DNA of 64,000 nucleotides from Amborella trichopoda (taxonomy: Eukaryota > Streptophyta > Magnoliopsida > Amborellales > Amborellaceae), in the NCBI RefSeq assembly GCF_000471905.2, contig NW_006499364.1, positions 1,901,314 through 1,965,313 of the forward strand, written 5' to 3'. The translations under genes and the position numbers were made by a program. Positions within the stretch are counted from its first letter, which is position 1. Every line of letters starts with the position of its first letter. Below are positions 44,321-55,601 of the stretch, piece by piece. A model generated the notes under the pieces. The model worked only from the letters and a program-made list of their open reading frames with translations. It was not told where the DNA came from and made no database searches.

Positions 44321-45783
44321 AACAGAGTGGAGACATATTGAACTAAGAATCGAAATTGATGTAAATGATGAAAGAATCCTCTTCTCAGAGTGCCTGCCTT
44401 ATTCATTCGAGGCACTTCTGGCAACCAAAAATGCTATTAAAGATGAGCAGGAAATGGCACAGGGTCAAGGATCCAACATTGAGAAACGAGAGTAAGAGTT
44501 CTTCAACCCAATGTGTGCGGAAATCGAGCAGGCGGAGGATTGGAGAGAACCTATAATTGACTTTATCAAGCATGGTTGGTTACCGGATGATCGCATCGAG
44601 CACAACAATATTTGAAGAATGTCTACCAAGTACACTCTCCTCGATGAGGACACTCTCTTTAGGTGTTCCTTTGATGGTATTTTGCTCCGATGCGTTCACA
44701 CAAATGTGGCAAGGTAGATACTAAAGGAAATCCATGCTGGAATCTGCGAACTACATCAATCTGGCCCCAAGCTCGATGAGCGGATATGCAGGTTGAGGTA
44801 TTCTTGGCCGACGATGGTGGCATATTCATTAAACTATGCCAAAAGATGCCAGGTGTGCCAAATGCATTCAAGCCTTATTCACCAGGCTTTAGAGCGCTTG
44901 CACCCTACAGTGGCATCATGGCCCTTTTCACAACGGGGAATGGACATCGTAAGACCAATTGACCCTCCTTATGCGTTAGGTCATGCCTTCATCTTGGCAG
45001 CAACAAACTATTTCTCCAATTGGGCTAAAGCAATCCCTCTCAGGCAAGTCCCTGGGGTCTTAGTGGCTGATTTTGTATGGCATCATATCATTTACCAGTT
45101 CGAGGTGCTTGATCGGATCATATCAGATAATGGTATCAGATAATGGTTTGCAATTTAGAAGCCAACACATTGATCACTTGGTTAACCAATTCGAGTTTTG
45201 AGTGGAAGTACTCAACTATGTACCACCCTCGAGCGAACTGTTTAGCTGAGGCTTTCAATAAGACCCTGTGCAGTGTTTAAGGAAGTCGGTATAAAAAATG
45301 AAGAAAAAATGGCATGAGAAACTTCTTGAAGCTTTGTGGGCCTATCGCACCACCACAAGAATGCCACCAACTCCACCCCTTATTCTTTGGTTTATGGCGA
45401 AGAAGCAGTCTTGCCCCTCTAAATTCAACTTCCCTAGGTTCGTGTCGCTATACATCAGGGTCTGACCAAAGACAAAAGGGTCAAGCTTGGTTATCAAGAA
45501 TTGGATGCACTCGAAAGAGGTTAGAAGCTCAGCAAAATCTTGAACTCAATCAGGGGAGAATGAAGAGGGCATTTGATAAGTCAGTCAAAGTTCACTCATT
45601 CACTTGTGGGGACTTGGTTCTAGCGGTTAAAAGGCCAATTGTTATGCATGGGCGATGCAAAGGAAAGTTTGAGCCCAAGTGGGAAGGCCCTTTTATAGTC
45701 AAGAAAGTCTTACTAAATGGGCTTATATATTGGTACACTCTGATGGGGAAGAGGCGATACCCCCCATCAATGGATGATACTTG
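44321..45783 (+). pseudogene. Integrase of element B
   Basis: The zinc-binding part has His codons at 44733 and 44754 (KEIHAGICELHQSG) and Cys codons at 44847 and 44856 (RCQVC), i.e. H-X6-H-X30-C-X2-C. The catalytic core has Asp at 44943 (GMDIVRP), Asp at 45126 (ISDNG) and Glu at 45248 (AEAFNKT). A 13-bp tandem duplication at 45122-45147 shifts the frame right after the second Asp. The C-terminal part ends GDLVLAVKRPI, FEPKWEGPFIVKKV and a YWYTLMGKRR stretch (about 45730). Integrase would insert the cDNA. This copy is dead. Confidence 0.88.
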
Positions 45784-46599
45784 AAGAAGTACTATCCCTT
45801 ATATGTCCTCTAGCCTCAATGAATAAAGAAAAGGGGGAACAAAGAATAAAAAGAAAAGGCGAAGGAGAAGAAAAGAAGAGAAGGCAATTAACAAGGCTTA
45901 AGCAAAAACTCTTTTTATACATTTAGAGGAGTCACCAGTTACTTCCAAAAACCCCTTTTGGGTAGGGTACATGTATATATTATCAAGCTTTTCTTTTGTA
46001 TCAGAAGGAAAGAGAGCAGTCAATCCCCAGTGTTGCTCTTGTTTAAAGAGGGTGGTTGATTACCAGGATCTCCTCTCACATCAAAGGAAGGTAGAAGGGT
46101 TCTTGAATCGAGTCTACCAGACACCCTTCTGGAAAGGAACTGGGTTATGATGAAGAGCACGCCGTTCTAATAGTAAGTACCCTTCCACAGAACAACTTGA
46201 TTGTACTGAAGGACTTGGCTTCCAACATACTTCATAAGCATTGGTCACCACCCTCTTGCTGCACTCTTTCATCGCCAAGCATACTATTGTGGTGCACAAT
46301 CTCGTGCTGGGCTCTGCTATTGTCGTGCATGCTCGATCATCATCCCTAGTGGAGTTACACCTATGCCCCAGCCTGTCATATGCATGCCCTAGTCTTTCAT
46401 CTCCAGGGAGTCATGCTTCCCCCAATTTCAAGGAGTCCGCATCACAACCATCCATAGCTGGGTCACCATTCCACTTGGACCCACTACATCCCCGACGAGT
46501 CATGCCGTAACCTTATGCCCCATGGAGCCTCATTTACCTCACATTCTCGAGTGAGTCCCCTCTTTGCCAAAATATCTAGTTACACATCGACTCACCTTA
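45784..46599 (+). other. 3' untranslated internal region of B
   Basis: No coding signal. Region where A carries its antisense PMD ORF; in B no PMD similarity is visible on either strand. A block near 46390 (GGGAGTCATGCTTCCCC) resembles A near 18180 in reverse complement. Confidence 0.5.
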
Positions 46600-46810
46600 T
46601 GGTCCAGTTGCATGACCTTAAACTGCAGCAATGGTCTAGTTGCATGACCTTAAACTGCAACCATGGTTCAGCTGCATGACCCTAAACTGTAGTGCATGTC
46701 CTGGCCGCATGACGTTAAAACGCATAATACAATGGTCCAGTTACATGACGCTAAACTGTAGTGCACATCCTGGCCGCATGATGTTAAACTGCTTTGCCCA
46801 AGTCCCGACG
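46600..46810 (+). repeat. Tandem repeats in the 3' untranslated region of B
   Basis: Units of 34-45 bp share GGTCYAGTTGCATGACCTTA and AACTGCAG, or GTGCATGTCCTGGCCGCATG. Reverse-complement relatives of the GTTTAAGGTC repeats of A. Another unit lies at 47200-47300. Confidence 0.75.
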
Positions 46811-48285
46811 GCATGACCCTAAACATGCCTCCATGTATGTGCACATGCCTTTTGCATGCATCTCCATGTACACCTTCCCTAACCGGCCCGTCCATGTGCT
46901 CGTACCACCTTCACTGCCTCCCTAGTGAGCTCATTTCCATCATCACCACCTTCACTGAATCCTTAGTGAGTCAATTTCTATCATCACCATCCACAAATCC
47001 CCAGTGAGTCTTACTCACGCTCACAGAACAACGGTGAGCCATCCCACCATCCATACTCATTGTCAGCTAGTGGGTCACCATCATCCACCATCCATACAAT
47101 CATCATCCATCATTCATAGGTAGCTTTATGCCATCTCCCAAAGAGAGTAAAACCACCACCATACTCACTCTATGGCCTCCACAGACTGCCATAAATTGCC
47201 ACCATGGTCTCGTTGTATGACCCTAAATTATAGCATATGTCCTGGCCACATGACATTAAATTGCTTTGCCCAGGTCTCGGAGGCATGACCTTAAACACGG
47301 CTTCAACAAAAAAAAAAAAGAAAAAAAAAAAAGAAGAAAAAAAAAAAGTGTACGGGCATGATGTAAACATGAAGAAGCGAACACCATGAGTAAAAATGAC
47401 GGATGTGCATGGTCACGAAACCATAAGTAAGAGAGTTTCATGAATAAAAGCTGGGCACGGTGAAAACCCGAAAGGGCATCGTGAGTAAGATTGTAAAAAG
47501 GGTGGACATGACCGTAAGATCATGGGTAAAAAAGCCCCAAATAAAAAGGAGGTTGGTGAAAACCGTCTCTATGGTGCCACTTCCTCAGTCCAAGTGAAAC
47601 CTGCAAAGGTCAATTGGACCAATAAAATAGGTTGATGCAGTGCTCACTTCCATAGGCGGCTTCAATCGGCATTCAAAGGAAAATTCTCGGTATCATAATG
47701 CCCTATTATTGGGACCCAAAAGAAGAGCTTCAAGGAAGAATTCCACAGTTTGAGTCCAAACACAAAAGGATCCAAAAGTTAGAAGAATCGCCAAGAAAGC
47801 AAGTTGAGTTTCACGCAAAAGAGCCCCATTCCCAAGCAATCACTACGGTGACCTACGTGAAAGCCAAACTAGCCTCCGTAGAAATAAGAAGCCATATTCC
47901 TATATGTCGAAAAAGCACCCAAAAGGCTAAGTAAACAGTTAAGCCAGACCTTAGACCTGTTATGGAGCAACTAGGATTGAGCCCTCTGAGGTCACCTAAA
48001 AAAGAGGTATCTTGCTTGTCGAAACTGCTGCAAAAAGTAGGGTTGAGCCTCAAGAGGTAGCCAAAAAAATGAGGTACCCTACCCATCAAGGTTAAGCTGG
48101 TGTAGCAGCAGATGACCGCCAACCGAATGCTCTTCAACTGTCCATCTAAAAAACTAACAGACAAGGAAACAAAACCCCTGATTGAATACAAAGAATGCCC
48201 TTGGGCATGACACTCGACCACCAGACAAGCCTGATTCTGATCAATGGGGTCCACACAAAATTCTCAGCTGTTGGAATCACAATTA
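46811..48285 (+). other. 3' untranslated internal region of B, distal part
   Basis: CACCATC- and CATCCA-rich simple sequence (46880-47160) is followed by a long A tract (47307-47347). Then comes sequence shared with A in reverse complement (47350-47700). Blocks GAGGTATCTTGCTTGTCGAA and AATGAGGTACCCTACCCATC (47990-48090) have counterparts in A. No gene recognised. Confidence 0.55.
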
Positions 48286-48450
48286 TCATCCAATAGGGTG
48301 AGTAGACTTTAAAAGCATCCCTCATCATTACAAGATGGTCCGATAGGGCGAGGACTTAAAAAACAAATCCCTCCAAATCACAAGACCGTCCAATAGGGCA
48401 AGGACTTTAAAAAATATATCCCTCACAAAGTCCAATGAGGATGAGGACTT
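48286..48450 (+). repeat. 50-bp tandem repeat near the 3' end of B
   Basis: CCRATAGGGYGAGGACTT-type units start at 48289, 48339 and 48389 (exact 50-bp period), with a shortened unit at 48432. In A the corresponding place has a single copy (GGGTGAGGACTTCAACAGG on the minus strand), so the array expanded in B. Confidence 0.85.
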
Positions 48451-49660
48451 CGAGAATACCCCTAAATGACGCTTCTCCCCCAAAGTCTCCATGAATGTGT
48501 TTGAAGACATTTTTCAGCACCTTGGTCCCGATGCCGAATAAAGAGGAAGCCGGTTCATAAAGCCTAAATTACGATGGAATTCTTGACAGTCTCAGAATTG
48601 CCTCAAAACAAGTAGAAATGTTCATAAGGACTTTAAAAGGCCACCTGTCGAGTTTCATCGCAATTCGACATGTCTAAGGTAGTGTAGACAAAGAAACAAT
48701 TGCTGAAAAATCAGTCTCTAGCACCCTGAAACAGACCTCGTAACTAGAAATATATTTTTGGTGCTTCAAATTGATATGGGACTATGGCCATTGGATTTAG
48801 CCCTGTTGAAAACCCCTATGGGTCAAGTTTCAGCTTAATCGGGTACTCTTGGACAAAGTTATGGATAAAAGACCAAAAAGGGGTAGGCTGCACACTGTTC
48901 CCGTGTGCCCTCCCTGTACCAAATCACCATTAAAGGTGACTATTTTTACAGTCTCAGGCATTGACTTTCAAGGGTTATATCTCCCTCATCCCTAGTCGGA
49001 TCACGCTCAAATTTTGTGAGCGTGTTCGTCTCGTCAAGATGAGCGTTTAGATATGTGTTACGCCTCATGTTGATGCTCGAGCAGAGAGAAAAAATAGAGA
49101 GAAGTTTCCGATTAGTGAAGAGAGTTGCAGGAAAATCAACAGCGAAGGCATCGAGGTGACTACAAATTTTGATCGTTGGAATTCAGATTTTGGTAAAAAA
49201 CCCAAGATCATAAAATCTTCGTCTGGGCACGAAATTGAGCTGTGTTTATTGCGACGCGATCGTGACAACATGCTTAGTGTGATCCAGCAAAGAAATTGAT
49301 GAAAAACATCAAAAAATGATCCGCAGTTTTCAAGATTCATCTAAATTTCAAGTCGCATGATCGTGGCTTAAAACACGATCCGTAGGTCGAAGTTGGTATC
49401 AAATCGATCATCATGCCAAGCCCTACAAGAAAACAATCATCTTTCTATCAAACGGGCACTAGAGCAACCCTAGATCATCCATGGAAGAGCACACACATTC
49501 TAGGGTAGCAGTAGGGACTGTTTTCGAATTTCATGAATTGTTAGGAAGGGTAAAATCGTCATTTTACACCAAATTTTAGAATTTATTTTAAATTAAAATA
49601 ATTTTAATTATCATCAAATGGAATAGTTTTTCGGCATCCACCCATGTTTGGGCCCAATTT

Positions 49661-49668
49661 TATAAATA
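49661..49668 (+). promoter_or_regulatory. TATA box of LTR C
   Basis: TATAAATA preceded by GTTTGGGCCCAATTT. The best preserved promoter context in the family here. Confidence 0.72.
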
Positions 49669-50118
49669 CATGCCAAACCTAATTGTAAATGGTTCTTCCT
49701 TAGCTTCCCCTCATACTTTCAATTGATCAATAAAGTTCGTACTTTTACTTTGAGTTCGTGGGTGCATCTTGGAGAGAGAGAGGAGAGAGAAGAAAAGGGC
49801 TGATATCCTTTAGTATGGTCATTTTCTCTCTCCTCCTCTTGCCTCTCTCTTTCTCTCTCCTCCTCTCATCTATATCTATTTCTCTCTCCTCTGCATGTCT
49901 TTATGTCTTCTCTCTCCTCCTCTTGTCTCTCTTTCTCTCTCCTTTCATCTTTATCTCTTTCTCTCTCCTCATCATGTCTCAATCTCTTTCTCTCTCCTTC
50001 TCTCATCTCTATCTCTTTCTCTCTCTTCTTGTCTCTATCTATTTCTCTCTCCTCTCATATCTATCTCTCTCTTCTTCTCCTTTCTTCTTTCTTCTCTATC
50101 TTTCTCTCTATTTCTCTC

Positions 50119-50870
50119 TGTTTGAACATGCACAACGATGGTAATGCCATGCATGAATCTCTTTCTCTACTTTCTTCTCTCTGCTATATCTTTCTCTCTT
50201 TCTCTTTGTTTGAACATGTATGATGATGGTAACGCTGTGCACGAATCTCTCTTTCTATTTTCTTCTCTCTCTGGCACACACGACGGTGGCAATGTCGTGC
50301 GTGTTTCCTTCTCTCCTCTTTCCTTATTCTTCTTCTCTCTTTCCTAATCTCTTTCTTTCTCTTTCCTTCTTTCTCCTTTAACTCTCTCACAATATCTCTC
50401 CTCAATGATCATGCATGGCGATGCTCATCGCCGGGCATGACATTCTCATTCTTCTCTTATCTTCTGAAAATATATACAGTGAGCTGGGCCTTAAACCGAG
50501 TGGAGGGTCGGGCCTCTATCTAAATTTCCCCTTTCCCATATTGTGCACGGTGATGCTCATCGCCGCACGTACATTCTTTTCTTCATTCTTTGATGAGGAC
50601 ATTGAACTGGGCCCTTTCCTGAGTGGCGGGCCGGGTCGTGTTTGAGTTTCCTACAACACAGGTGGCGATGCCTAACGTCGCGTGTAATTCTCTCTTTCCT
50701 GTTCTTGTCTCTCTCTCTGTCATGAACGACGGAAGTCCATCGCTGTTCATGTTCTTTCCTTCTCCTCTTTCCTCTGTCATGGATGATGGAAGCCCATCGC
50801 TGTTCATGTTCCCCTCTTCTCTCTCTCCTTTGTCATGGATGGTCGAACCCCATCACCGTCCATGCTTTTG
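50119..50870 (+). repeat. Hairpin series in LTR C (nine hairpins)
   Basis: Near 50128, 50212, 50273, 50404, 50532, 50655, 50719, 50777 and 50832. The clearest, at 50404-50440, has arms ATCATGCATGGCGATG and CATCGCCGGGCATGA. The last three are evenly spaced by about 55-58 bp with pyrimidine spacers, as in B. The first ones are less regular. Confidence 0.8.
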
Positions 50871-51270
50871 TCTCCCTTCTTTTTCTCTCACCTTTCTTCT
50901 TTCTCTCTTCTCTTCTCTTCTCTCTTCTTCTTCTCTTTATTCTTTCTCTCTTATCTTATCTTCTCTTCTCTCTCTTCTTTCTCTCTTCTCTTCTCTCTCT
51001 TCTTTCTCTCACTTCTCTTCTCTTCTCTCTTCTTTTCTTCTGCTTTCCTTCTTCCCTCTTCTTTACTTTCTTTTATATACTCTTATCTCTTCTTTCTTCC
51101 CTCTTCTCGTCTCCTCTCTCCTCTTCTTCTTCCCTTCTCTTCTCTACTCTATTCTTCTCTTCTTCTTCTTCTCTTTCCTCCTCTTCTCCTATCTTTATCC
51201 TTCTCTCTTTATCTCTCTACTTTTCTTATCTCTCTTCTTTCTCTTTCTTTATCCTCTTCCTCTCTAATTG
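50871..51270 (+). repeat. Homopyrimidine tract in LTR C
   Basis: Almost unbroken C/T run of about 400 bp. Counterparts: 36560-36890 in B, 12970-13200 and 30230-30440 (as purines) in A. Confidence 0.9.
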
Positions 51271-51971
51271 ACTAAGGGACAAGTCTAGCACTATCACAGT
51301 AGTCTCGTCGTCGAGCAGTATTGCTGCTATGCCAGTATAAGTTACCGTACCCATCTTGCTGTCACATCGAACTTGCTGTTGTGCCAGGCTGGTTGGTGTT
51401 GGTGTTTTGTTGTCGAGTAGTATTACTAATGTGCCGGTCCATGTTAACTACTACGTCTTACTACCTCGTCTTACTACCATGTTAGGTCAATCATCATGTC
51501 AATCTAGCCATTGTGCTGGGCTAGTCACCTGTACAAATGTCTCTTTCCTTTTCTTCTCTCTTCTTCTTTTCCCCAACTCTCATCTCATCATCTCTTCTTT
51601 CTTCTCCTTTGAATGTGCACGCCTGTGTACATTCACCCAAAATACGAGATGGAGTCTCTTGGCCCACTTGTCTTGTAAAATTAACCATGTGTGTGATTGC
51701 AGAAACAACAGAATACAAGCCAAGGGAGGTGATTCCGAATCGGTGTTAAAATTGGGGGCTTTTCTTCATGATCTAAGAGGCCCATGCGAGCCAGTCCATG
51801 TAAGTCCCGAACTTAGCTTAAATTCCTCTCTCATCGGTTGGTATAGCTACCCTTGTTCTTGAGGAAGGTTCCTGAGAGAGCGATCTGAAGTCCCAGGTTC
51901 CTATGAGACTCGAGATGCATGATGCCAGATCATCTAGATCTGGAGCGCGAGATCGAGGCACCTAACTTGCT

Positions 51972-51989
51972 TGGCGACTCCACTGGGGA
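51972..51989 (+). other. Primer binding site of element C
   Basis: TGGCGACTCCACTGGGGA. Same site as in D. tRNA-Arg type. Confidence 0.82.
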
Positions 51990-52060
51990 CTTATTACCCC
52001 TTCGTTGGATCATCCTTGTTTGACTAGTTTCTCCTTTGTTTTTTTGTTCTCACACACCAC

Positions 52061-54324
52061 ATGGCTTCTGGGTTCTTCAACCCCTTTATCCGGATCGGGG
52101 ATTTTCTCATCCCCGCATTCCCGAGCTTCCCCCAAGAATAAGTTCCTTGAACTTCGTTTCTGACTTTTATTTTGGGCAAAGACCTAGTGTCTAGCTCCCA
52201 AGTCTTAACCTGTATAGGCATGAGGAGGGACTTAAATGTCCCTAACTCCCCATCTCCTTGCCTTGGTGGAACTTCCACCAAGGCACCCTGCATTGGCAGC
52301 ATGTCTACTGCCACTCACAGCATGCACCCTATCACCAGCAAGTCACTTGTCGGTCGCATTGCCAAGGTACGTCGGAAGGCTGCCCAGTCCCTTTTTGCAA
52401 AAGGCAAGGAAGTTGTCGTTGCTTCTGTCGGTCGTCGCAAGTCCACCCCCCACATTCCCGCACCATCTAGAGTCTCTATGATTAGAGACTCAACGCATAG
52501 AGGAGGAGACCTTAAGGCCTCCACCTCACGCACACACACTAAGGCTCGTCGGTCATCCACTCGAGTCACGCCTTGGGGCAGCCCTTGTGCTACCTCAAGT
52601 AAGTGTTCAGGATCAGACCTCCTTGGGCCGAAACTTGTACACATGCATATGCATCCCATTGCTCGGGGCAACGCCGTTGCTGCGCCAACCCAAGCACATG
52701 GAAGACGACCCCTTCGTCCTCCCACTCAGTACACACTTGTGCACCCTGTAAGGGGCAGGCTTCCACCTACTTCCTTACAGACACGTGCTCACAGTTCTCG
52801 GCCTTCTAAGGCCAGACCACCTATTCAAGCCCGGGCTGAACCTCAACTCACCCGAAATGCTACTTCAAGGGGCGTACACTTGCCACCTTCCCAAACCACT
52901 ACTTGCTTTCGACCCAGCACCTGTCAGGAGCCGGTCCCTTCTTTTCCTGCCCTTTCTCCTTCTGACGGGTATCTCAAGACCTGGTATTCGAAGGTTTTCC
53001 CTAAGAGTACCATCCTCAGTTAGCCTCGTCAGGTTGGCTATGCGTCTGGAGCCCACAAAGGAGTTCGGGGTAAAGGCCTGATGATTGATGAAGTTCTTCA
53101 ACTTCCAAGGCAGCAACCCAAGCTGGCCCCCATCCAAGGTCCACATTCGTTGCCCCATCTTATGGATACGACCCTCTTATGCTCTAAAAAGATGGGTCAA
53201 CCTCGACCCTAGTCTTAGTTCTGGAGAGAGGTCTATCGCAGTCTAAAGCTCAAGCAAGACAAAGAACTGTATATAATGATTAAGGAGCCGATCAGAAAAG
53301 TTGAGGCACCCAACTCCAAGGGTCTCCTCCCTCAAAAACCCTTTTACCCTCTTCGAATCACAAAGATTGAAGAAGAGGTGCGAGAATTCTGCACTGTCGT
53401 CAGCGTCATAGAAGACAACCTAGTTACCCACCAGCCACGATCCCAAGACCGTCGAGAACCGGTCCTTACCCGCTTGCCATACAAGAGTCGCGTTAGTTGA
53501 GGCATGCTGAGCCCTTACTGACCGATGTGCCACATACGACCCGTCAAGCTTGGAAGCCTTCAACCACATCTAAAGCAGACCTCATTGGAGAAACGGTCAG
53601 CATCATGGTTGTAAACGAACCTGGCGACTCCCAGGAAGCACTTATGGAAAGGTTTGAACAAATGGTGCAAACAATGATGGAAAAGATTGATCGCATAGAG
53701 GCCGCGCGACACTCGACTAACCATGAGGTCAATTCCCATCATTCAGATGATACAACTCCATGGCAGCCTCCTCTTCCTACTTCATAGGACAATTTTGTCC
53801 CTCACCTTGTCTCACAGGCAGACATCGATGCTATGGTGACTCATAGCCTAAAGGGCAGACAAATCCTGGGAATACAAGGTGCAATGCTTTACCAAAAGCT
53901 GTACCCATCTTACATTGATCAGGTGTTGTTTCCCTCAGACTACAAGGAAGGGAAGTTTCCCCTGTTCAATGGAACCACATCCCCGCACCAGCATATCGCC
54001 CACTTCCAAGTGGCATGTCGAGAGACGGTGATTGATGGGAGGCTCCTACTCCATCAGTTTGTTGAAAATCAAGATGGCCCGACCTTTCAGTGGTATGCTC
54101 GGCTTCCCCCAAATTTAATACATACTTGGGAGGAAATGGAGAAACTATTCCATCAGCGCTTCTATGAGGTCGAGAGAGAGGTCCAGACCATCAAACTTCT
54201 CACCTTTACCCAAGAACCAGATGAACCTGTCTGTCAATTTGTAGTAAGGTGGAGAGATTTGGCCACTTGCCATCCAATCCCATGCTTGAGAAGGAAGCAG
54301 TTTAGACCTGTGTGAGAAACTTGC
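52061..54324 (+). pseudogene. Leader and gag of element C, truncated by D
   Basis: Starts MASGFFNPFIRIGDFLIP (52061) with a stop after 26 codons. The next frame is 283 codons long (52172-53023), basic and rich in Ser, Pro, Arg and Thr, ending WYSKVFPKSTILS. No known domain. Then VREFCTVVSVIEDNLVTHQP (53378), RFEQMVQTMMEKIDRIE (53653), VSQADIDAMVTHSLKGRQIL, LFNGTTSPHQHIAHFQVAC (53958) and FQWYARLPPNLIHTWEEMEK, then FHQRFYEVEREVQTIKLL. This is the best preserved capsid core in the window. It ends in the AVQTC-type block (here stop-containing) where D begins. Confidence 0.8.
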
Positions 54325-55593
54325 TGTTGGAAGATATTTTTCATCATCATGGGAGCCTAACAAATAGTGGAAATTTTGACAGTCTCAAAAAGGCCCTAGA
54401 ACTGGTCAAGATCTTGAACTTCTAAAATTTTTCTACCAAGTTTTGCCGCATTTCGAAAAGTCTAAAGCAGTACAGACTGAGAAATAGTTTCAGCAGAATT
54501 AGCCTCTAACACCTCGAAATGGACCCTTATAATTAGAACTATATTTTCGATGTGTAACATTATTGTGGGACTATTGTCATTAGATCCGTCATGATTGAAA
54601 ACCCCTAGAGGTCAAATTTCAGCTTAAACGGATGTTCCAAGAAGAAGTTATAAGCAAAAGAGCGAAACAGGAGGAGCCGCACGCTATTCCCGTGTGGCCA
54701 CCCTGCAACTCAACTCCATTAAAAGGGCAGTCACGAACAGTGACTTTCGATGCTTATATCTCCCTCGTTTGAGATTGGATCGTGCTCAACCTTCATGAAG
54801 CGTGTTCGTCTCGTCAAGATGAGTGTTTCGATATGTGGCACGCCCCGTGACGACGCCCAAGCATGAAGAAAAGCTAGAGAGAAGTTGCTGATCGGTGAAT
54901 AAGTTGTAGGAAAATTAACAGCATCGCTCATCACTCGAGTGGCCAAATCATGCTGCTCATGAACCCGATCGACGTCAAACCAATTCCATCGTGGGCGTAA
55001 GGGCTAGGGCTATCTTCAGTCCAAATCCCGTACATGATGAATGGTTATATTCTTCACACGAAGCCGATGAAGTGGCTACAAATTTTGGTGCCAAAATTTC
55101 AGATTCCGGCCAAGTGTCTAAACTTGCAAAATCTTCGTTCGGACATGAAATCGAGCTACATTTGTTGCCACGCGATCGTGACAGCATGCTCACTGTGATC
55201 TAGCAATGAAATCGCAAAAAAGCATCAAGTAACGAGCACACTATCGATCCAAAGATTCAAGATTCATCCAAATTTCTAGACAAATGATCGTGCTTTCAAA
55301 ACATGATCCATGGCTCGAAGTTGGTATTAAATCGATCACCATGTCGATCCCTATAAGAAAACAATCATCTTTCGATCAAATGGGCATCAGAACAACCTCG
55401 GATCATCCATGAAAGAGAGAGCACGAAAGTTCTAGGGTCGCATAGGGACAGCTTTGGAATTTCATAAATTGTTAGGAAGGGGCAAATCTATCATTTTACA
55501 ACCTATTTTCCTATTTCTTTTAATTCAATTAAATCTTAATTTTTAGCAATTAGGTTTAATTTTGATCAATTCACCCATGTTTGGTCACAACTT

Positions 55594-55601
55594 TATATAT
55601 A
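55594..55601 (+). promoter_or_regulatory. TATA box of LTR D
   Basis: TATATATA after CATGTTTGGTCACAACTT, aligned with the other LTR promoters. Confidence 0.65.

Larger units (their letters stand above)
34063..48497 (+). mobile_element. Element B: Tat/Ogre-type Ty3/gypsy retrotransposon, 3' end displaced by element C
   Basis: Order: 5' LTR (34063-38086), GCT spacer, primer site, leader/gag, linker, RT, RNase H segments, integrase, tandem-repeat 3' untranslated region. It stops at 48497, exactly where the next LTR begins with TGTTTG. By comparison with A, about 180 bp of internal sequence plus B's own 3' LTR are absent here. The five bases before B are CTACC; the second copy that would confirm a target duplication is not in the window. 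No protease motif, no antisense ORF and a deletion inside gag make this copy defective. Confidence 0.8.
48498..51968 (+). repeat. LTR of element C (3.47 kb)
   Basis: Starts TGTTTGAAGACATTTTTCAG, ends GGCACCTAACTT, then GCT and the primer site. Closely similar to LTR B in its first 400 bp. Confidence 0.88.
48498..54324 (+). mobile_element. Element C: Tat-type element inserted in B, visible up to mid-gag
   Basis: LTR 48498-51968, primer site 51972-51989, leader/gag 52061-54324. Gag stops exactly at the TG that begins the LTR of D. The five bases before C are GAATG and those before D are CTTGC. Both would be target duplications if the lost right-hand halves can be found. The rest of C (gag C-terminus, pol, 3' LTR) is absent from the window. 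Confidence 0.7.

Noticed and set aside
47698-47934. 78-codon plus-strand frame in the 3' region of B
   Set aside because: Lies in the untranslated region shared with A, where it is not open. No recognisable domain.
50623-51267. 214-codon open frame and two overlapping frames in LTR C
   Set aside because: Same artefact of a pyrimidine tract.
51356-51862. 168-codon open frame in the U5 part of LTR C
   Set aside because: The corresponding region in the other LTRs is not open in the same phase over this length. LTR sequence, no known protein.
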